From: Peronospora farinosa
Lineage: Eukaryota > Oomycota > Peronosporomycetes > Peronosporales > Peronosporaceae
Direction of reading: 5' to 3'
Assembly (NCBI GenBank): GCA_947646735.1
Contig: CANTFK010000666.1
Span: 372,001-436,000, forward strand
DNA length: 64,000 nt
Below, in pieces: positions 46,616-55,628 of the stretch. Position 1 is the stretch's first letter; every line of letters starts with the position of its first letter. Below the pieces are notes generated by a model. The model saw only the letters and a list, made by a program, of their open reading frames with translations, had not been told where the DNA came from and did no database searches. Both the position numbers and the translations under genes were made by a program.

Positions 46616-47432
46616 GAGGAGTTGCAGGAGTTGAAGGAGTATCTGGAGTAGCTGGAGTTTTACCGGGTGCAGTTGGTGAGTTCTTGAGATTAGCAAAAGT
46701 AATCGAGTTCCCGGTGGGACTACTTGCACTCTCGGAGGTTCCGCTGATTTCAGTTGGTGCCTTTACTTTCGCAACAAACGAACCTCCATCCGACGGGACC
46801 TTGGCTCCGTCCAACGGAGTTTTACCAGCTTTAGGAGGTAAAGTCTTCAGATCATCAAAAGTCAACGGGTCTTTCGTATTTTGAGACTTTTCAACGGTGG
46901 AAATACGCTCCTCGCTATTTGTGGCATCTCCATCGCCGCATTCACCGTCCGAGAAATCCACCACCCAGTAGTGCATGTACTTCTTCTTCTTCGCCTTGTC
47001 GAAAGCGTAGCCGAAACCCATAACACTGTGATTGCTGAATAAGGTTTCCTTCACGCTTTTAGCATTGGCCCACTGAGCGACCACGTCGAATGCGGTCGAG
47101 AACCCCCCACCAACGATTTCCGTCACCTTTTTGGCGTTAAAACCCGCTTTTACAGCACGCATCTCGGGTGTCGATTCGCTCGCGCCCATGCTGGTGATTA
47201 AGTCTTTTTCAACCAAGTAGTTTGCCTGAATCTGCGCTGCATTCATGAGCTTCTTATTGGTGCAAAGGTCTTTGAGACCTTTAGCGGCACGGGCATCGTT
47301 AATAGTCTTCAGCAGTTCCTGACGGAAATTGAGAGCCGGTTGATCGTGGTTAGTCACGCCTTCCTTGGGAGCGGTCTCAGCTCCCACGAGGGCCATGCTG
47401 GCAAAGATGAAAATACTGCAAATTTTAACCAT
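45918..47432 (-). CDS. Secreted CAP/SCP-domain protein with long Pro/Ala/Ser/Gly repeat tail
   Basis: 504 codons from ATG 47432. Residues 1-18 are a signal peptide (MVKICSIFIFASMALVGA). A CAP (PR-1/SCP) domain spans about 35-172, seen from LLKTINDARAAKGLKDL, ANYLVEKDLITSMG, EIVGGGF..AFDVVAQW and the closing MHYWVVDFSDGECGDG; the expected catalytic-like His pair is partly altered. A Thr/Pro/Lys linker follows, then SD/ESDPESD repeats and about 190 residues of APGSAPGP-type repeats to the stop. CAP proteins are common in oomycete secretomes and several bind sterols or lipids. The tail looks wall-associated or mucin-like. Host-pathogen interface location is inferred. Confidence 0.92.
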   Translation of the reverse strand: MVKICSIFIFASMALVGAETAPKEGVTNHDQPALNFRQELLKTINDARAAKGLKDLCTNKKLMNAAQIQANYLVEKDLITSMGASESTPEMRAVKAGFNAKKVTEIVGGGFSTAFDVVAQWANAKSVKETLFSNHSVMGFGYAFDKAKKKKYMHYWVVDFSDGECGDGDATNSEERISTVEKSQNTKDPLTFDDLKTLPPKAGKTPLDGAKVPSDGGSFVAKVKAPTEISGTSESASSPTGNSITFANLKNSPTAPGKTPATPDTPSTPATPPGLAPAPGSAPESDPESDPESDQESDSESDPESDPESDPESAPAPAPGSAPPAPAPGSAPGPAANPGSAPDPKSAPGSAPPAPAPGSAPGPAANPKSAPGPAPPAPAPGPGSAPAPAPGSAPGPAPPAPGSAPGPAPPAPGPAPGPESAPGPESAPGTAPPAPAPGPAPGPESAPGPAPGPESAPGPGSAPGPDPKSAPGPAPPAPAPGSAPGSAPGPGSAPAPGPGSAPAL

Positions 47433-48043
47433 AACTTCTTCTAAGAATTAAACAACCGAGCTTTAGGTCAAATGAGAGAGATGATGGTCCTCTGTCGGTA
47501 CCTAAGCCAATCGCAGAGTGAAGTATTATTTATACGCTCAGATTTTGACGCACGCATTGACAGCCTGAGCATTTGCAAAGCTCAAGAAAAGCTGAGCACA
47601 AGAAAAAGGCCCTTCCATACAGACGACAACCCAATACAAAGACATTGTGAAATATCGAAGCCAGTGCAAAACAAACGCGACTTTCAACCAAAAACGACAA
47701 CAGTTGGCAAGACCAGAAACCATCTGAGAATAGGGATTTTTAATGCACCTATATATGTAAAAATACCTCGATCAGAATTGACAGACTTGACGATTTCTTG
47801 ATAGGGATCGAATACCTCCTTGGCTGTCGAGTTGTATAACTGTGGAGTCACTGAATTTACAATTAAAAGCGCCATTTTGTAGAGTCTTAACTTTACACCG
47901 ATAATTCACAGGGGACAATTTGAAGCCGTTTTTCTTAAGAAAAAGGTAGGTATTAATTATTCGATCTGTGCTCACGAAAAATGTATTCAGCTGTGAGTTA
48001 AACGGAACACTATTTTACATTAAGTACAAGTGTAACGATGTTA
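47433..48043. other. Intergenic upstream of the CAP gene, to the first LTR
   Basis: 611 bases. The CAP promoter should be just right of 47432; ATTTATAC at 47527-47534 is TATA-like but on the plus strand reads away from the gene. No other feature was recognised before the LTR at 48044. Confidence 0.4.
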
Positions 48044-48277
48044 TGTATGTTGACAACTTGCCCTCCACTCATTGCGCGCGTCCATCGGTCATTTGTCAGC
48101 GCGTTGGTCGATATGATGGCCCATATCAACCAATGAGAGGGCATCTCCAACTTCAAGGAGGTCTAGGAACAATATTATTAGAAAAGGTAATATTGTCAAA
48201 TATTATTAGTTATAATAATATTTTAATTGACACTTCATATAAGTGTCAATATTATGTAACGGGCTCACCCCGTTACA
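48044..48277 (-). repeat. 3' LTR of element 1
   Basis: Starts TG and ends CA on the plus strand, with a terminal palindrome TGTAACGG...CCGTTACA (48255-48277). Nearly all of it folds into successive hairpins: 48169-48196, 48198-48223, 48226-48250 (ATTGACACTT stem) and 48255-48277. About 96% identical to 55629-55862. Confidence 0.95.
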
Positions 48278-48291
48278 TCACCCCCCTCAAC
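48278..48291 (-). promoter_or_regulatory. Polypurine tract of element 1
   Basis: On the minus strand GTTGAGGGGGGTGA lies directly against the 3' LTR start (TGTAACGG). This is the purine run expected as plus-strand DNA primer and it fixes the element's orientation as minus. Confidence 0.8.
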
Positions 48292-48322
48292 CAACAGTCA
48301 CATTAGTGACTGTTTAGTGACT

Positions 48323-49209
48323 ATGGGAAAGGAGAACCTCTTGAATTTTTTTTCATTTAACAATTACGCTATGACAAAGTCAATGCGCGTCGCTGCTAAG
48401 GCAGCCAAGAGCTCGGCTGCACACAGGCGTGCAGCCGCTACTGAGGCTTCACAGCATCAGCCTGCAACGCCTGTTGCAGGTTCACGTAGCGCTTCGCCAC
48501 GTGAAGATGTTGACCCAGACTTAGTCGTTGACTACTCTGGTGAGTCGGATGACGCATCCGGCTCAAAGTCACCTATTCCACTCCCGGGCTCTCCCCGGGG
48601 TGATACCTCGTCGTCTAATGTTACGAAGAGGGATCGTGGTACATTGAGTGAATCAATGTACCGTGAAATGTTCGGGTCGTCGGATGAATCAGACGACTCG
48701 CCAAACGAGTCGAAGGATAGTGACTCGGGTGGGGACCGTAAGGGTGATGTCAGTGCTTCTACTGACATCAATGCTCATAGTGTAGGTACTTCTGTTGACA
48801 CTAATGCTCGTGGTGTCGGTACTTCTGTTGACACCACGCAGGAGGCTTTAGACCGCAACGTATTGCGACTTGCTCCTGATCGCAAGCCATGGATGCTACC
48901 TAAGCATCTGCTTGATCGTTGGTCTGGAAAAACCAACGAACGGTTCCCCATACCGTTGTTTGATGCGTCAAAGCTTCATGGCCTTGACGCCAGTGCGAAG
49001 AACTTTCGCACTGAGAACGATTATTACATCAATGTGTTCCTTGAACATCGATGGTATGGCCACACAAGAAGCGTGAGGCTGACGCGTTCCTCCAATCTTG
49101 GAACGCGTTTATCACCAACGTTTTAAACGTTGGGAAAGAGGCTTGGTTTCGAAGACTTTTTGCTAGCCGCAATAAGTTTGAGAAACGAAGTAAGTCCGGT
49201 GCATGCTAA
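48323..49209 (+). CDS. Antisense accessory ORF A of element 1, unknown function
   Basis: An ATG frame of 268 codons (48323-49126) on the strand opposite to gag-pol, between the 3' LTR and the end of pol. It has an Ala/Lys/Arg-rich N-terminus (RVAAKAAKSSAAHRRAAA), a motif DPDLVVDY near residue 75, a Ser/Asp-rich acidic region, and a tract beginning KPWMLPKHLLDRW. Near 49045-49075 good coding character moves to another frame (WPHKKREADAFLQSWNAF ... to TAA at 49209), so a frameshift has probably occurred. The DPxLxVDY motif recurs in the matching antisense ORF of element 2. I know no family for it; nuclear localisation is a guess from the basic start. Confidence 0.6.
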
Positions 49210-49355
49210 CGTTTGCACCGGTTATCTAAAGAGGCAGGCCTGTTATGCCTCTCTTCGGGCGACCCATGCCCGGGGCGCCTGAGCACCTCGTCAAGAGCGC
49301 CTAAGGAGACGTACTCCTTACTGAGCCCTGGTGGAGGGCTCGCATCTCTTCTGAA

Positions 49356-50015
49356 ATGCGTGAAGGGATTGCTACTTTGCAATCCCTTTACGAGCGCGCT
49401 GGGCGCTCGTTTTCCGATGGTCCTTCACCATCGGGTGCCCCTTGTCGTACTGTTCGACAAGGCCGGGAACGTCGGCCATCAGTTGGGCCCGAGGTTCCCA
49501 GCTATCCGCCGAAGGCGGATAGCTACGCCACCGGACGAGATAACTCGTCCGACGTCCCTTCAGCTCGCGGTGCTTTAGTAAGCGTTCCACGAGAAAGCGC
49601 TTCCCACCATGGGAGTCCACCAGCGGATGCGGTGGTGGAGGAAAAACCCTGTCCGATTCTTTCATCGGACTTGGCTGCTGAGTTAGAAGGGTTTGCCCGT
49701 GTATCTCGTGAGCTCCGTTGTGATGTTGATCACGAACGGGATAAGCGTCGCCACTTAGAGGACATTGTGCGACAGCTTTGGTTTGACCATGAGAAGTCTC
49801 GGGCAAACAATGCTGTCGCACTATTGGAGAATGAACGGCGGCTTCATTCTCTAAGTAACGAGCTGGTGACAGCTCGTCAGGAGATCGTCCAATATCATGG
49901 GAAGATCTCATCTCTACACGACCAGATATCGAATCTGATTCGTGACAACAAGAATCTGAAGGGGATTCTTGAGAATAACGGCTATCTTCGTTGTGTCGAA
50001 GAAGCCGCGTACTGA
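49356..50015 (+). CDS. Antisense accessory ORF B of element 1, coiled-coil protein overlapping pol
   Basis: An ATG frame of 219 codons on the plus strand. Residues 1-100 are Pro/Ser/Gly-rich; residues about 105-210 form a long coiled coil (DLAAELEGFARVSRELRCD, RHLEDIVRQLWFDHEKSRA, ERRLHSLSNELVTARQEIV, HDQISNLIRDNKNLKGIL). The same bases on the minus strand encode the integrase-to-chromodomain linker and the chromodomain, so two coding sequences overlap head-on. The coiled coil sits over the linker, the part of pol with the least constraint. It may be the 3' part of accessory ORF A, separated by a ~150-base gap without a clear frame. Confidence 0.6.
   Translation: MREGIATLQSLYERAGRSFSDGPSPSGAPCRTVRQGRERRPSVGPEVPSYPPKADSYATGRDNSSDVPSARGALVSVPRESASHHGSPPADAVVEEKPCPILSSDLAAELEGFARVSRELRCDVDHERDKRRHLEDIVRQLWFDHEKSRANNAVALLENERRLHSLSNELVTARQEIVQYHGKISSLHDQISNLIRDNKNLKGILENNGYLRCVEEAAY
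49372..49911 (-). CDS. Pol C-terminus with chromodomain, element 1
   Basis: A 179-codon minus frame. A Pro-rich linker leads to a chromodomain at about 49602-49444 (KRFLVERLLKHRE, SYLVRWRSYPPSADSWEP), with the aromatic and Trp-Glu-Pro features of chromatin-binding chromodomains. In chromoviruses such a domain at the integrase end guides insertion to specific chromatin. It is not in one frame with the integrase C-terminal domain upstream. Confidence 0.85.
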   Translation of the reverse strand: MRSSHDIGRSPDELSPARYLENEAAVHSPIVRQHCLPETSHGQTKAVAQCPLSGDAYPVRDQHHNGAHEIHGQTLLTQQPSPMKESDRVFPPPPHPLVDSHGGKRFLVERLLKHRELKGRRTSYLVRWRSYPPSADSWEPRAQLMADVPGLVEQYDKGHPMVKDHRKTSAQRARKGIAK

Positions 50016-50548
50016 ACGTACGGACGAAGACGTCCCACGTAAAACGTAGGATGCGTACGCATCCTGCGTGGCAACTCGATCGTGTATGCGTTGCCTAGGC
50101 GGCGCAATACACGAAACGGGCCGATGTACTTGGGCAACAATTTATTGCTGCCCACGTTAGTCACTACATGTTTAAGTAGGTTTACTGTTGACAGTAAAAC
50201 TAAATTACCCTTTATAAATGTCTAAGCATTTGCCCTTCCATTATTGTCTGCGTTTCGTTTTTGCTTATCCACCTCTTCTGCGATGGAATCTTGCACGAAA
50301 CGGACTACCGCTTCACGAGTCAGCAGGAAGTCCTTAGCTGACTCGTTTCTTTTGGCTGCAGTGCATTGTGAGTGCACTGCAGAGATATCGGTTACTAATT
50401 CAGCGAGAAAAATGCTGTTCTCACTTGTGATACCTCGAACGATGCTGACATCTTCAGCATCATTATCAGTAAGAGCTTCATCGCTCTTACTTTCTTCCTC
50501 TTCACTAAAGTCGAATGGTACGACTTCGGTTACTTTCGCGTCGACCAT
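49982..50548 (-). CDS. Integrase C-terminal domain, element 1
   Basis: The minus frame 50164-49982 encodes KYIGPFRVLRRLGNAYTIEL and HPTFYVGRLRPY, the GPF/Y-type integrase C-terminal module. The frame 50548-50222 just before it encodes the acidic linker and the REAVVRFVQDSIAEEVDKQK helix that normally precedes it. The two are in different frames. Confidence 0.85.
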
Positions 50549-51357
50549 AACGTCGTCGCGTGATGAGCAAGAGCCAGATTGGTTCTCGCTCGAGCGAGTC
50601 CCTCCCCCCCTTTTACATCAGAGTCACCCTCTACTAAGGTGGGGACACGTGGATGGCGAAGGCCATTCACGTAGAACGGTGTATGCGTCGTGGAGGCATG
50701 CACGGAGTTGTTGATGGCAAATTCGACCATCGACAAGAACTCACTCCAACTCGTAAACGAGTGGACGTACCCTCGAAGAATCTCTTCGAGGACGCGATTG
50801 GCGCGTTCAGTCTGACCATCAGTTTCTGGATGGTCAGAAGTAGACATTGTGAGCCGTGTTCCAAGTGTTTGGAACACGGAACGCCAAAACGCAGCCGTGA
50901 ACCGGGGGTCCCTATCGGACACAAGTTCACGGGGTAAACCGTGCAATCGAAAGATTGTATCGATAAACACTCGAGCACAGCCCTCTGCTGTGATCGACTC
51001 AGGTACAGCAACAAGATGTACCATCTTGCTGAACCTGTCCACAAACACGAGAATACCATTATTCCCGTGAGCGTCTTTGAGAAACCCAAAGACGAAGTCC
51101 ATTGATACGGACTCCCAGCACTCTGCCGGAACAGGTAGAGGCTGCAATGGTGCACGGAGTGAAGGACTAGGCTTCACTCGTTGAAACACCTCGCAAGCAA
51201 GCACGCAGGTACTTGCGCACAAACTTATACTGGCGTGGCCAGTAAAAGTCGCAACTGACCGTGAGGTAGGTCTTCTCACGGCCGCGATGCCCAATTGCAT
51301 CGTGACATTCAAAAATGATCCGTAACCTGAGATCATGTTGTGGCGGTACAACGACAC
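50530..51357 (-). CDS. Integrase catalytic core, element 1
   Basis: The D,D-35-E core is intact: Asp in SMDFVFGF, Asp in LVSDRDPRFT and Glu in TDGQTERANRVLEE, followed by FLSMVEFAINNSVHAS. It cuts and joins element DNA to the chromosome. The first ~45 codons of the frame overlap the previous section in another frame, marking a frameshift near 51170-51200. Confidence 0.93.
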   Translation of the reverse strand: MSLYRHNMISGYGSFLNVTMQLGIAAVRRPTSRSVATFTGHASISLCASTCVLACEVFQRVKPSPSLRAPLQPLPVPAECWESVSMDFVFGFLKDAHGNNGILVFVDRFSKMVHLVAVPESITAEGCARVFIDTIFRLHGLPRELVSDRDPRFTAAFWRSVFQTLGTRLTMSTSDHPETDGQTERANRVLEEILRGYVHSFTSWSEFLSMVEFAINNSVHASTTHTPFYVNGLRHPRVPTLVEGDSDVKGGEGLARARTNLALAHHATTLWSTRK

Positions 51358-51679
51358 GAGGCGTGTCGTTCTTGACGGCTGTATAGTACAGGATGCCGTT
51401 TCGCTGGGTGTATCGATCGAGAGAAGATCGATACATGGAAGGCAAGCGCTTCTTAGCTTGCGTGGATGGGTCCTTGAGATACTCCATCAGGCGTACAAGA
51501 TCATTATCTTGTGCGCATGCCCTTCTAATGTCGTCGAGTAAGCTCGACGACAAGACGCTGGTACTCAGCGTGGCGACAGTGGTGTTTACATCGCTGTCGG
51601 ATTGCACAGTCGGCTCTAGGTCAGGCCGACGTGAAAGAGAATCGGCGACGACGTTAAGTCGTCCCGGCTTATACTCCAC
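51167..51679 (-). CDS. RNase H-integrase junction with HHCC zinc region, element 1
   Basis: The minus frame starts MEYKPGRLNVVADSLSRRPD, the usual end of the Ty3/gypsy RNase H module, and runs to FECHDAIGHRGREKTY ... KYLRACLRGV, the start of the integrase HHCC finger. The finger's Cys pair falls at the frameshift into the integrase core. Confidence 0.88.
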   Translation of the reverse strand: MEYKPGRLNVVADSLSRRPDLEPTVQSDSDVNTTVATLSTSVLSSSLLDDIRRACAQDNDLVRLMEYLKDPSTQAKKRLPSMYRSSLDRYTQRNGILYYTAVKNDTPRVVVPPQHDLRLRIIFECHDAIGHRGREKTYLTVSCDFYWPRQYKFVRKYLRACLRGVSTSEA

Positions 51680-51703
51680 GGAGAAGTTGTACTCCGCGAA
51701 GAA

Positions 51704-52887
51704 CTACAACCATCTCGCCATTCGTTGCGAGAGGTGTGGACTATTTACAGCCGTGCGTAGTGACGCATGGTCTGTATATACAATGAAAGGTCTATCTCCT
51801 AAGAGATAGACGCAAAAATTAGCCAGTGCATACTTCATGGCAAGGAGTTTCTTGTCATGCACCGGATAATTGCGCTCGGCCGGTTGCAGCTGACGCGATT
51901 GATAACAGACGACACGCTCTGCGCCGTCTGTATCATATTGCATCAGTGCGCAGCCGATTGCAAAATCACTGGCATCACAGACCACATGAAATAGTCTGTC
52001 TTGATCGGCAATTGCCAATACTGGCGATTGCATCAAGCTTTGCTTGATACGTTCAAATGAACGCTGACAATCAGCGTTCCAGTTACACTTTACATTTTTC
52101 TTGAGTAAACAAGAAAGATGTACTGTCATTTCGGCGTAGTTGCGTGAGTACTTAGGCAAGTACGCCGCTAGCCCAAGGAACTTCCTTAGTTCCTTGACAT
52201 AGACTGGCACTGGCCAGTCGGTGATCGCCTTAATCTTCTCTGGATCAGGGCGTACGCCGTTCTTTCCGACGATGCACCCAATAAGTGGTATTTCACTAGC
52301 TGCGAATTTACACTTCTTGAGGTTGGCGTACAACTTATGCTCGCGCATAAGTGTAAGAATCTTACGGACGTGGAGTCTATGGACTTCCACGTCTGTTTTC
52401 CGTCCATAGCCCGACTATGGACGAACACGTCATCGAAGTAACTTGGTGCGAATTCGCGCACCGGTCTCAATAGATGTGAAACACACCGATTGAATGCGGC
52501 TGGTGCGTTACTAAGCCCTTGCGGCATCATTAACCATTCCCAGAGCATACCACTGGGAGTGCTCACTGCTGTGTACGGGATGTCCCGATCAAGCATTAGG
52601 ATCTGATAGAAACCATCCATCAGATCCATGGACGAAAAGGTGGTACTCTTAGACATACCATCTATGATTACGTCCTTTCTCGGTATTGGCGTTTGCGCCG
52701 GTATCGTTGCAGCGTTCAACTTATTGAACGCGTGCACTATACGCCACCCTACTGTGGCCTTGCGCACACAGAAGGTCGGAGAGCTGTGAGGTGAAGTTGA
52801 CTCCCTCACATGGCCCGCTGCTAGGCGATCGGCAAATAACTTGTCGATCGCCTCGACCTGTTCCCGAGGCAGTGGCCACTGCTTCAT
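51704..52887 (-). CDS. Reverse transcriptase and RNase H, element 1
   Basis: Two overlapping minus frames. 52887-52400 holds the RT fingers and palm (WPLPREQVEAID, SSMDLMDGFYQI, MPQGLSNAPAAF and the catalytic YFDDVFVHS). After a one-base frame change near 52,395, 52390-51704 continues with the thumb and connection (LYANLKKCKFAA, LRKFLGLAAYLPKY) and RNase H (VCDASDFAIGCALMQ, YTDHASLRTAV). All catalytic residues appear present; only the reading frame is broken. Confidence 0.93.
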
Positions 52888-52941
52888 GACACAATATTTT
52901 GTGCCAGGAACAAGGTCGATCTCGTGTCGAGTACCTTTATC

Positions 52942-54198
52942 CTAAGGCAACTCGCACGGAACGGATTCAGGAAATACATTCTTGAATTTGACCAAATCTT
53001 TGTACAAAGGACTTGACTTCAGCGACTCCCAGGATTGCAATGTATATCGTTCAATCCGAGTCTTCTCATCAAGGACACTTTCGTCCATTGATGAGCTGCT
53101 GAGAACCCGTTCGTTCTCGGCAAAAACTGTTGCTGACCGAATGTTAGTCATGTACTCGTCTTCTGCGACGAGCACACAAATCTGCTTGACTTTGCCACTA
53201 CGCAGATCACGCAAGAACCTTTTAGGTTCTAGCGTAGGCAACTGAGTTATCTCCGAAGTTAACTTCGGAGGCGCGATCAGATCAAGCGTATAAGCGCCTA
53301 CGTTTGATCCGTCATTAACCAAGACGTTCAACGTCTCGGTTACTTCCTGGGGACTTATTCCCTCAGTGATTATCTCCTGGGGACTAATTCCCGCAGGCTC
53401 GATGGAACAAGTTCCATCGACTTCCTCTAGCTGTGGTGGCGCAACCACAGCGAGATCCTCTACGATCAACTCTCCAGTTGATCTAGGATTACCGTGTTGC
53501 CGCTTCTGGGCAACCGGTTTACTCTTCGGTGAATGCTGCCCTCTAGGCGAGCATTCATGTCCCGGTCCACTCGACTTATTCGAGTGGTGGACCTTCGGCG
53601 CTGCCTGTGCTTGTGCACAGCCGCCGGCAGCTTGCTCCGCAGCGTGACTGTCTGTCACGCTGAATTCTTGTGCAGTCGTACTAACGACCGAACCAAAAAT
53701 GAGGCCATCACACTCACTCGTAGTACATTTACACGCTTGTGAACGCTCCAAGACGTTCATCAGATGGCCATCTGATGAACAAACGGCAGGCATTTTCACG
53801 GTTCGATGCTGCCAGCTGACCCATGGCTCGTACCTTCTGAGCCATGGTAATCCTAGGATGACATCAAATTTGTCATCCAGGTCAAGTACGATGAAATCAT
53901 CATCGTACTTTTTGCCTTCAAGCGTGTAGTGAATTCCCACTTCACGTTTCTTTACTGTTACGGATGCGCCAGTTGCAAGGCGCACCGTCATCCTCGTGGG
54001 AGGGGTCTCGCGCTCAACATATTTGAGCCTACGATCATCTAGCGGTTGGTGTCGAACAAAGTTGTTCGAAGCCCCACAATCAACTAGGGCGCGAAGTGAC
54101 ATGTTCTTTGTCACTTCGATCTTCAATGTGATGAGGGATACCTCATCACTGGGAGCGGCAACACACAGTGACTGTGTGTTGGGAGCAACCTTCGTCAA
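52942..54198 (-). CDS. Aspartic protease region, element 1
   Basis: A 418-codon minus frame. The retropepsin-like fold appears early: LRALVDCGASNNFVRH with the active Asp (Cys in place of the usual Ser/Thr of DS/TGA) and DVILGLPWLRRYEPW. A long variable region precedes the RT start. The frame is offset from gag, as is common where a frameshift regulates Gag-Pol ratio in this group, but decay is equally possible. Confidence 0.88.
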   Translation of the reverse strand: MTKVAPNTQSLCVAAPSDEVSLITLKIEVTKNMSLRALVDCGASNNFVRHQPLDDRRLKYVERETPPTRMTVRLATGASVTVKKREVGIHYTLEGKKYDDDFIVLDLDDKFDVILGLPWLRRYEPWVSWQHRTVKMPAVCSSDGHLMNVLERSQACKCTTSECDGLIFGSVVSTTAQEFSVTDSHAAEQAAGGCAQAQAAPKVHHSNKSSGPGHECSPRGQHSPKSKPVAQKRQHGNPRSTGELIVEDLAVVAPPQLEEVDGTCSIEPAGISPQEIITEGISPQEVTETLNVLVNDGSNVGAYTLDLIAPPKLTSEITQLPTLEPKRFLRDLRSGKVKQICVLVAEDEYMTNIRSATVFAENERVLSSSSMDESVLDEKTRIERYTLQSWESLKSSPLYKDLVKFKNVFPESVPCELP

Positions 54199-54229
54199 GA
54201 GTCCCGCGAACTCTCTTGACGTTGCTGGA

Positions 54230-55278
54230 TCAGTAGGGCGCTCCGCCCCTACTGACCCCGACCGTTTTCTGATGGTCCACCACGTTGTTGCGATTTCGCA
54301 GCAACGTGGGACCCACGTCTCTGGCCCTTCTTGGCAGACGGTCGATCGTCACTCCCAGTGTTACAAGACACTGGGCGTGGGCACTACACTCATAAGCGTA
54401 GTGGCCCAACTTCTGACAGCGATTGCACTTTTGCAATCGATTGTACCCTGGAGAGCGAGGTCTCTCGCTCTCTACATAGGAGAGGTCCATTGGTTCTGGA
54501 CCTCCGCCCTCCTGTCGTCTCGGTGGACGATAGAATCCCGAGTGGACGTGAGCCTGTTGTAGGCTAAAGTCCTCCTGTTCCGCTGCAGAGATCGCTTGAT
54601 CCAGCGATTCTAGTTCCAAGCGGAACAGGTGGGTCTTGACAGGACCATCTGTCAGACCCTTGATGAACACAGTAACCTGCGTGTGTTCATCGATTGGGTT
54701 CAGTACGATACAGCTAACGAGGTATCGTACGTGTTGGGCGTAAGCGTGTATATCACGCTTACCCTGTTTCAAATCCAGGAGCTCAGCCCGAGCCCTGATT
54801 CGGCGCGAAGCGGTTCAAACGTGTGTTTGAGCCGCGCCTTGAAGACGTCATACGTTGGGAAAACGTATGGGTCGTGCAGTTTGAGCCCTAAGGCCCAAGC
54901 TTTGGCACGTCCTGCCAAGCTCGACATGGCGAACTTGACCTTCATCGCATCGTCATCGATGCGACGAGCCTCAATGGCATCGTCGAGCTCGACGAACCAT
55001 CTCAACAAGGAGTCGCTTTCGACTGCCTTGTACTTGGAGACATCAATCTTCAAGGACTCGGGTCGACGTGCATACGCCGACCCGGCAGCAACAGCACTAG
55101 CCTGCTGTTGTCTCAACAGTTCAACCTGTTGAGAACCTTGCTCCTCTAGCAAGGTGAGTTTCTTTACAACTTCGTCAAGTTCATGTTGTATGAACTTGGC
55201 GATGGTTGCATGTTGGTCGTCTCCGCTAAGAGAGAGCAACATGGAACCAACGGCAGGGTTGCCGATGGTTTCAGCCAT
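54230..55278 (-). CDS. Gag, element 1
   Basis: Two minus frames meet near 54,775: 55278-54769 (from ATG 55278; coiled-coil segment EVVKKLTLLEEQGSQQVELL and capsid-like KFAMSSLAGRAKAWAL) and 54772-54230 (DIHAYAQHVRYLVSC, MDLSYVESE and a CCHC zinc knuckle CNRCQKLGHYAYEC). Gag forms the particle and binds RNA through the knuckle. One base must be gained or lost in GGGCTCGGGCTGAGC to join them. Confidence 0.9.
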
Positions 55279-55628
55279 ACGCTGAACCGCATTCCATTCG
55301 AGGTCACTCAAATGGCGGAAATCATCACGCGTTGCGTGATACCCGCTGAATCCATAGCGGGTGGTGCGGTGGTCGCTGAACGGACCACGAAGTGCTACCA
55401 GGTGTAATGGGCCACCCTCCGACTATAATGATTACAGTATAGTCTACTTTCACTGATGACAGTGAAAGCAGGTGCCTCAATTACCTCTCTTACACAAGAG
55501 GCAGAGGAAGCTTTACTTCTAAACAAACGCTTAGAAGTAGAGGAAAAGAAAACTGTATTTAATATAGTTAACTATCTTAATAAAACTAATCTGTTATAAC
55601 CTATGTTAACTATATTAAACTACAACTA

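Noticed and set aside
45905..46651. Long plus-strand open frame with Leu/Glu/Asp repeats
   Set aside because: It is the complement of the repeat tail of the secreted CAP gene; it has no independent gene features and follows from repeat units in multiples of three.
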